From Phoronis australis (taxonomy: Eukaryota; Phoronida; Phoronidae), in assembly GCA_002633005.1 (NCBI GenBank), contig NMRA01000168.1, forward strand, positions 623,129-687,128: 64,000 bases of DNA. The letters run 5' to 3'. The notes under the pieces are model-generated. The model searched no databases, was not told the origin of the DNA, and saw nothing but the letters and a program-made list of their open reading frames with translations. This document shows, piece by piece, positions 27,601 through 36,600 of the stretch. The position numbers and the translations under genes were made by a program. Each line of letters opens with the position of its first letter. The stretch's first letter is position 1.

Positions 27601-30600
27601 TGTTGCATCCTTGAGTCTTGATTACGTGTCGATAGCCATGTCCACAGTCACTTGCTGGAGGTTATCTTATTCGAAAGCTGCCTTGCCTCTGCAAAGACAA
27701 TTATTATTCGTGCATGCCGCTCAATGGATAAACATTATATTTTATTTTTGATAACTCATATAAAATCAGCCTGCAGCAGTATTTCCCCATGTGCAGGTCA
27801 ACAATCTTGAATTTGACCGACATGCTTATGCCGTATGAATGTTCAGTCATTATAGCATTAGTTTTTCGCTCTGGACGAACGGTGCTACAGCTGTGTTCAA
27901 GTTACATTTTCGACTCTACCATCCACCGTTTTTAAAAAAAAATATTTTCCAATCCGTTATGTTTCCTCAATTGAGCAACACGTTCGACATTTTGGTTTCC
28001 GTAATCCAGATGGTCTTGTTTTAGCCGAAGACTATGTCGGGCACGTTACTTCAGCCTCTTCAAGCCCGTTCATAGTAGACACAACGCCTCCATCTAAAGG
28101 AGTGGTGCATGTAGGCTCACCGCACCGCACTCGAGGGCACGTAAATAGAGACATGCTTCAGTTTCACTGGCAAGATTTTGAAGATGCTCAAAGTGGCATA
28201 AAAAGGTATGAATTCGCCATTGGTTCATCGCCTGGACTGTACGATATCTTCCATCTAAAAGAGTTCACAACAACTTACGTCGAAGTGACGGATTCTACCA
28301 TGCTTGACGGTCATAATTATTACGCAATTGTTATGGTAAGTTTGTCGAGTTCCTCTGTAAAGAATTGATGAGCAGGCATATTTTAATGTATCAGTTGCTG
28401 ATAAAGAACTCTAACAGATGTTGGCCACTTTCATAACAAGCGGTTTTTTCTCGTAAAATGACAGCATGTTGTTGACTATGGACGGAAAAAAATTTGTATA
28501 TTTCGCAAATAATGTTTTGCGTTAATAATGGTTTAACGTAACGTGTCTCTCACAAACACTTGAATTTTCTGACACTGCCCGTTCTCGGAAGTCATAAGAA
28601 ACATTTCAAGCTATAGCAGTGGGTTAACGTTCAACAAGTATCCAAATATAAACCTACATTGTACCTTCTTGCATGTGAATGAATTTTCATTAAACTTCTT
28701 TAAGCTAAAATCACCTGTAAGCATACATACCGATACACGGCTAATTAAGAAAGGAAACATGCTTGTCGCAATGCCCCCTCTCTATTGCATAGAAAAGCTA
28801 CAAGTGGACCAAACGATGGGGTTTCACGTACACAGCAACTGCTTGATTAATCATAATATCATTTGGTAATATTTAATAATTTTGGTTAGTGCCACTATAG
28901 ACTGCTAGGAAGATATTGTCTTACTGATGTAGCGTTTATTCACTCGTTAACTTACTACTACTCCATAGGCTATAAATGGGGCCGGATTGATTACGTCGTC
29001 TGACGCAAAGTTTGTGTACGACTCGTCTCCGCCATCTTCTGGCCTGGTGCGAGACTGCAAAAATCTGACCAGCCTAGCAGATTACGACTTTCAGACAAGC
29101 ACGTCAACAATTTGCGTTAGTTGGGATGGGTTTCATGACCCACACTCCCGCATAACCGAATACCATGTAGGTGTTGCAGAAGAAAAAGATGAACCAATGT
29201 TGTCAAACGTGGGACTGGTCACTTGTGAGTAGGGCCTGTACATGTATGTAACTAAATTGTCGATAAGATAACTAAAACATTTTGCTCAAAATTATAGGAA
29301 CTGCGTACCCGACGGTTTACTACCCGGAATGTTCACTACTCCAAAGGTTTATTGCCCCGAAAGCTCAATACTGACATTCACGAAATCCAAGATCGGATAA
29401 TCTCATAGCCCGACTGGAAAGTCTATCCGCTGCGCATGAACTGTACCCACAGCTTCGAAACAACTCGCAGTGTCCCATCGAATCTAAATTTAGTACGACG
29501 TTTTTACCGGAGTGTCCAATCACGTCTTCTCAAATTCGCAGCCGCATGTTGGTCGCCACGGCCAAAAAAATAATATATCCCCGTACTTGGTTTTTATCTC
29601 TGTGTGAGAATGAGTAGTCTGAGATTCAAGAATCGAGAGTTTTAGTGACTGGAAATAACCTCATTTGTACCAAATGCAATCAGTGTTTTTGCACTATTAA
29701 ACTCCTGTGCGCCTGTGAAGTGGTTAGTACATTGGCAGACATTCAGAGCAGTGGGCTGTAGGCGTAGTGGACCTGGCTTCAGAATAGTGAACCTTCGAAG
29801 TAGTGCGCCTTTGTAGTAATGATCCTTCGGACTAGTAATTCATCCGGATAGTGATATGGTTTTTCAGTGCCGTGGGATGAATTCGAGTTCAGCTAACCCC
29901 CTAAATCAGGGGCAACTGTCTCACCTAACGATTTAACATGAAATACAATTCCTGATCACTGAATGCCTAAATGAGGATTGACAGGGGAGGTTTGGAGCAG
30001 ATGCGTCTGCTGGGGTAAGTTTGCGTTACTGTATTGGAGACAAAAAAGTTTCTCAATGTCAACAGTCAGATAAATAAAAACACCTCATGACCTGTCAGTA
30101 CGGGTTTCGCGGTAAGTTTTCACCACGCATCTTGCTAATCATTTCAGCTCTGTTTATGCAGTCGCCTTTAAAAACTGGCCGACGGTATGTTGCTACTGTC
30201 GAAGCATGTAACTCAGTTGGCCTGTGTCGACGTGCATCGTCAGACGGGATAACCATCGACCCAACCCCTCCATTGTCGGGCATAGTCACAGTCGGTCATC
30301 TACAGTTCGGAGCCCGTCATTACCAAGCTTCAAGGTACACCAAAAGAAAGTAAAGGAATTGCAGATTTTAAATAGTATCCTCTGGTACACAATTGCGAAC
30401 TATGAATGCGAATGAAACAAACGTTGAGTTTCTCTAAACTCACGGAACTAAATATACATTAGATGTTTATTGCAACGAAACATAATTTCGCACAACCCGT
30501 GTCTCCCTTACAGGCAATAAATTATATGTAATGAATGTATCATAACATGGTTTCTGATTTTATAGTTACTATTATAACCTTGTTATTGTCCCGTTTTGTC

Positions 30601-33600
30601 ATTTTAGGAAATATTTCAGTGCAACTTGGATGGGATTCCAAGATCCACAGTCAGGAATCGGTCGCTATGAGTGGTGCATTGGTACCAGTGTTGGACAGTG
30701 TGATGTCCAATCATTCCGTGACTGTCATCATTCCAATGTTCAAGTTAGGGTTGACATGGACCTTCCTCTTGCGACGCCTATATTCGCAACAGTTCGAGCT
30801 TTTAACAAAGCAGGTCTCGCGACCACGAAGTCGTCGGCGCCAATTCAAGTGGACAACACGCCACCTAGTGTTGCCACCGTTCCAGTGTTCCGCAAACGTG
30901 GCATGATCTCGCTATTTGAGGGAAATCAGTTTGAAACAAATGCACTTCACATGGCCTGGAAGTTCCACGACCCAGAGAGCGGTTTGGCAAAACACGTAGT
31001 CAATGTGTTCTCCCATCACAATGGTTTTAATCCCGTGTCAAACCTTGAGATTGGAAACGAAAATTCCCTGTCAGTCAGTTTATCTAAAAACCACAGTTTG
31101 TCAGATGGCGACAGGTACTACGTCTCTGTCACGGCATGCAATTATGCTGGTCTCTGTACTGTTGCGAACTCGACAGGGGGAGTTCTCGTTGATTCTTCTC
31201 CCCCTCATTTGGGTGGTTTTGATTCACTTAAATGGACTGAAGAAGCGGGACGTACGACACTCAATTTGACTTGGTCTGGATTTGTTGATCCTCATTCTGG
31301 CATAAAGCAATACATACTCACAGTCGGTTCCAGATACAGCTCTCAAGAGCTGAGCAATGGATTTGTAACTGCTTCTCACAATTTATCATCGAAATATCAA
31401 CAAACGACTATAACACTGAGCAAAAGGACTACACCAGGTCATGAATTTTTTATCTCCATCGTGGCTGAAAATAACGTGGGTTTACGTAGTTCCATCCTCA
31501 AACACCGCGTTGCAGTTGTTCGTACAGCAAGTCAGAATCATTCATCTGGACTGCTCGTCGTTGAAAAGCATTCATGTGATGCATCTTTCTGTAACAAGGA
31601 CTGTGCGTGTGCGCCTTTTGGAAAGAAATGCGAGACACTCCCTTATTCAGCTTGCAAAAACTCGACAAAGTCGGACGTCACCGTTCATGTTACGATTGGG
31701 ATTACATCTCCCCTGAACATTTCTTCCAATCAAAAGTGTTTATCTGCCTACTGGGTGTCAAGTAGTGACGTCTTAAGATACGAATATTCATTAGGTAAAG
31801 CAAACTCCAGAACGGTGGGTTCAGGTGTTTTTGGCCCAGATCAAGTAGTATGGCGAAACATAGACTTGTGGACTAATACGACATTCTGCCTACCGAGAAC
31901 CAAGTATTTCCAAGGCAACCAGAAGTATGTGTTCTACATACGCGCATGGTACGCAAATGATGCTTACTCCGAGTTTAGGTCTAACGAGATCTCAGTAGAC
32001 ATTACACCTCCCAATCAAAATCGAGGGCGCCACATCATTGATTGTCTGGACGAAGGCTCGTGCTCACGCGACATTGATTTCTCTTCAAACATGAATGAGC
32101 TTAGTGCAAAGTGGGACAGGCTATTTAGAGACGTAACTGGTGACATCGAGTCTTATGAAGTCATGATGGGTACTTTTCCTGGCGGTAAGTCTTAAAGATT
32201 CTCTTTTTGTTCCACTTTTGTTTATCGTGAGTTAATCGAATGAAGCTTCAACCCAAATAATCGTCTCGCAACGCAAATTCAAATATTTTCAAAAATTAAT
32301 TGAGATTAATCATATCAATTTTTAGTTCAATGTTTATTTTTGGTGCTGCAACACCTGCTAAAATGGTGGGTGTAGTGAGTGACAGTGCATTATGGGTACT
32401 TACTCGACTGCGTCATATGTGATCAGTTTTCTGAGGAAACCCCGCCCACCTTAAAAAAAACTTTTGAATTATAAGTGAAATAAGGCAAACATACACTGGG
32501 CTAAAAGTTATGAAATATTTATATATTGGTAATATGTTTCGTCTGCCAAAACTCACACCGTGTTTTAAATTCGTAGATGTCACTAAAAAGGTGTTGTTTT
32601 ACGCACTTGATGATAATGATATTAATCATTTATAAGTGTATGGTATTCGATGATGCCGAGTGGTTAAATTAAAAGTTCTATCCACTGGTGGCTTGAAATA
32701 ATTTGTACTGCGGTATTGAAGCGTGCAGTCAAGAAATGAGGAATCGTTCAACCTCGACAAAAGTAACCCTAAAAAAACAAAAATATGAGTTTGAAATAAA
32801 TTCTTTTAGCATAAATGTGGAGCAAGTATTTGTGGTTAAAGTACAAGCATTATCTAATTGATTCCTTCAAATCGTGCGGCAATAACAAAACCATATCACG
32901 TTCTGATTTCTTTCAACAGACGATTCTATCATGCCCAAAATGAGGACAACCCGGACATCGTTCTCTGCCACTGCTCTGAAACTCAAAAGGGGCGAGAAGT
33001 ATTTTACGACTGTTAAGGCAATAAACAAAGTCGGGCTATACACAATTTCTACGTCGGATGGAGTGGTTATCGACAATGAACCTGCCACCTGTGGGATTGT
33101 TTTCAACACAAATCAATTCTCAAGTAAATATTCGAGCTCGAACACGTCTTGCATTGGCGCATCTTGGAATGGATTTGATGATCTACACTCGCACATAAGA
33201 CGATATATTGTGTCGGTCGGAACTCATCGTAACAGACATATTGTTCTAAAGCCACAGTATGTTGGGATTCAAAACACGGTTGAGCTGTGTCATTTGAATT
33301 TAAATCACAACATGGCGTACAACGTCCATGTAAAAGCAGAAGATGCAGCTGGTCATGTGTCTGAAGACGTCCAATCAGATTCGCTACTTATTGACACAAC
33401 GCCTCCAGAAGGTTTCAAGTGTGAGGCATGGTCTGAGGACAGTGCACACATTACTTCCATAAATAAGGCGGACAAAATGAAGACCTCTAAATATAGGCTG
33501 ATCCTTGACGCTCATGAAACGTATGAGCTCATTTTCACATCAAACAAAACTAACGTTCAAGCATTCATGTTATTCTTAGATTCGCGAAAAGAACTATACT

Positions 33601-36600
33601 TTACCGAAAGGTCCGTAGCAAGCTTCAGGTTTTATGTCGAAAACACTGCCGTGTACGAATTGGTTTTGTCAATAGAAGGAGATACAACGTCAATTTCTAT
33701 ATCGTTACGGAAGTGTACAAAAGAGAGTAAAGATAGTAGCAGTGTGTCCCTTCGGCAGTTAAGTCCCTTTATTGTTGAGCTCACTTTAGAAATTAAAGAT
33801 CGTGGAAGTGGGATCCACAAGCATCTTGTCGGCATTGGCACGACCTCTGGTGGTTTTCAGGTTGTCGCTCTTCATAACATCGGCAGACAACAGCACGTGA
33901 CTTACGATGTTTTCCTACCCCACGGTTCACCTTTGTACGCAACAGTTATTTCAGAAAATAATGCTGGTGTCAGGTCGTATTTTCAATCAGAGAAAACTGT
34001 ACTTGACCACTCACCGCCTGCAATATCAAACATTACCATCGAGGTTGTTCCATCACGTGTGAATAACACCGTTTCCATACTAACATCATGGGCAGCACAG
34101 GACAGCGAGAGTAACATTAAAGAATGCACCGTCGAGCTGGGTTTGTAGTACATGTAGTTTGACATTAAAAGTGTTAAAGATGTTTTCGTTAAATTAGGTA
34201 CGTGAGGCACTAAAATAGTCTAATGTGTTAAAGGTGGTACAAAAAAGCATTCCATCAAAAACACGACTTTTGATTAGACTACTTACCGATATAGTCTGTA
34301 ACGGTATGTTATTTACTTATATGAAAAGTGGTATCTGACCATTTCCAAATCCCCAGAAACCACGTGTTTTCTAAGTGATTGGCAGGTATAAGTGGTCTCA
34401 ATCAAAAGTTAAATGTTGAGACCAAGGCAGCTTTATAGCAGCTTTGAAAACTTGGAAGCTGCTCAAAGACAGGGGTGTCTACAGGATGAATAGAACTAGA
34501 AAGTTTCACCATCAATGTTTGTCATGGCAAGAATTTTGATTTCACGGGCAAAGCCTTCGATCGTGTTCCAAACAATAGGTCACTTAGGCACTACTGGACC
34601 GTTAGGTATTTGCCCAACTTTCATCAAAGTTTTTATACGATTTCATCGAATTGGAAACGCATCGAACAGACCTTTGAGTTCGAATGATAAGTATTTTACC
34701 GAAATTTAATTAAGTTGCAATAAAATTCTTACATATAAACTTATAACTTCAAAAAGTACCTAAAAGTTAAGCTTCGGTCACTTAAAGTAGATACATATAC
34801 GAATGAAATAGGTTACCCACATCAAGTCGTTCGTAACCACAGGCGGATCTAGGAGAAACCTAAACACCACGAACAAGACGCTGCTGCCATACCGGTTTCA
34901 GGTCTGACGTGTACATTTTTCACTTTGAAAATCGTGGTTGTCCTCCACTTGCAGAATTCACAACAGATCCTTCACCACGTACTGCAATCCAGAATTTAAA
35001 ATAAAGATAAACATAACGCAGCTCGTTCGAGTTTCCTGCTAGGAAGGCTACTTGTTATAACATCAAAATGGCGCTGCATCCCCGTTTCAATTTCATTTGT
35101 ATGTAGAGATTTGTTCCAGAAGACTTACATGTAAGTGACCCTCACAATTGAATACAAGGGCATTACATCTAAGCACCACATGTAATGCGAATAGACCTGT
35201 GGTCGAATGATGCATGAATAAAGCTTTCATTTCCGCTTACAAAAAGAATGGCTTTCCTTGCCATACGGCATAACGTCCTCAATCAATCTTTTGAAACGCA
35301 GTTTTGATTGTTTCACATGTCTGTCATAAACAGTCTATAAACAATGATTTTTCAGGATATACGTCGAATACAGGTAACATCAAGTCTCGTATACCCGTTG
35401 TTTCAACGTCACCAAACTGTTATACTGCGACAGCTACACCATCACTCGCACACGGCCAGAGTGTATACGCGACAATTTTGTGCTCCAACAATGCTGAATT
35501 ATCCACTACGTCTGTGATTGGGCCGCGGACTGTCGTCAGTAACTCTCCAGCAACTTCGACAGCAACAGTCAACTTCCTGCTACCTCGAACCGGCATGTAT
35601 GAAAGACACGAAGTGGCATTAACTGATCCTTCCCTGGTGTATGTCATCTGGTCTGGATTTCACGACTTTGACAATAAACTGTCTTATGAAATTCGCCTCC
35701 TTAAAAACAATGAATTGTTTGTAGACTGGCGAGATGCAGGCCATCAAACAAATGCTAGGTTCGCCAATTTGACTGTGAACAACGGTGATTGCTTGACGGC
35801 AGAAGTCCTGGCTGTTAACTCTGGAGGGTTTTCTAGCGACCTTGTAAGGGGGAAACTGTGTGTGGATAAACGTGCACCAAGAGTTACAGGTAGGTGAAGT
35901 ATGATTTTGATTTAATGTGTAACATTTTACAACTAGAAAGGTGGGCTACATGTATGTGGCATCAGTGGTATATTCTATGATACGATTATGGGGACGCTTA
36001 GCATAAAGAAGAACCTAAGCCTATTTCTGACTACTGTCAATTTGTAAAGTAGCACAATGGTACAACCGCTACATATCGTGCAATTTAGAACAATATAGTG
36101 AAAATACTAGGAGGCTTTGACAGTTATTTTAAGAGGTTGTGAGAAGTTCCCGCGTCTCTCGTCAACGACACGTCTGTAGTGCTAGATTTTTAGACAAATG
36201 GACGCTGAAAGTTGCTTCACCTGTTTCATAAGTTAAAAATAGTACTGTCAATTAGATATACATAACCGTTTTCCCTTTTATGTTTCTTTATTTCCGATAC
36301 CTGAACAAAAGCCCTTAATATTTGCAAACCTAAGCTGACCAAGATGTATCACTTTTGAAGACATTGGACTTGGAATCATAACACGTTGGTTGCAACATTG
36401 GGATGGCGTTGTATAATCCGAGCGTAGCTAGGTAAAGGCTCGGATATCATTTCGAAAATTGAATCGAAATGCATTTAAACCACATGTCTGGCCTATTGTA
36501 GGAATTAAACCAGATATGCGAAAAATCGATGACACTGTGGTTATCAACTGGAAGAACTGCTTTGACCAAGAAGTTACACTTTGGTATGAGGTCTGCCTAG

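Noticed and set aside
29310-29868. CRISPR-like array
   Set aside because: Units are contiguous and diverged with no unique spacers, and the genome is clearly that of an animal.
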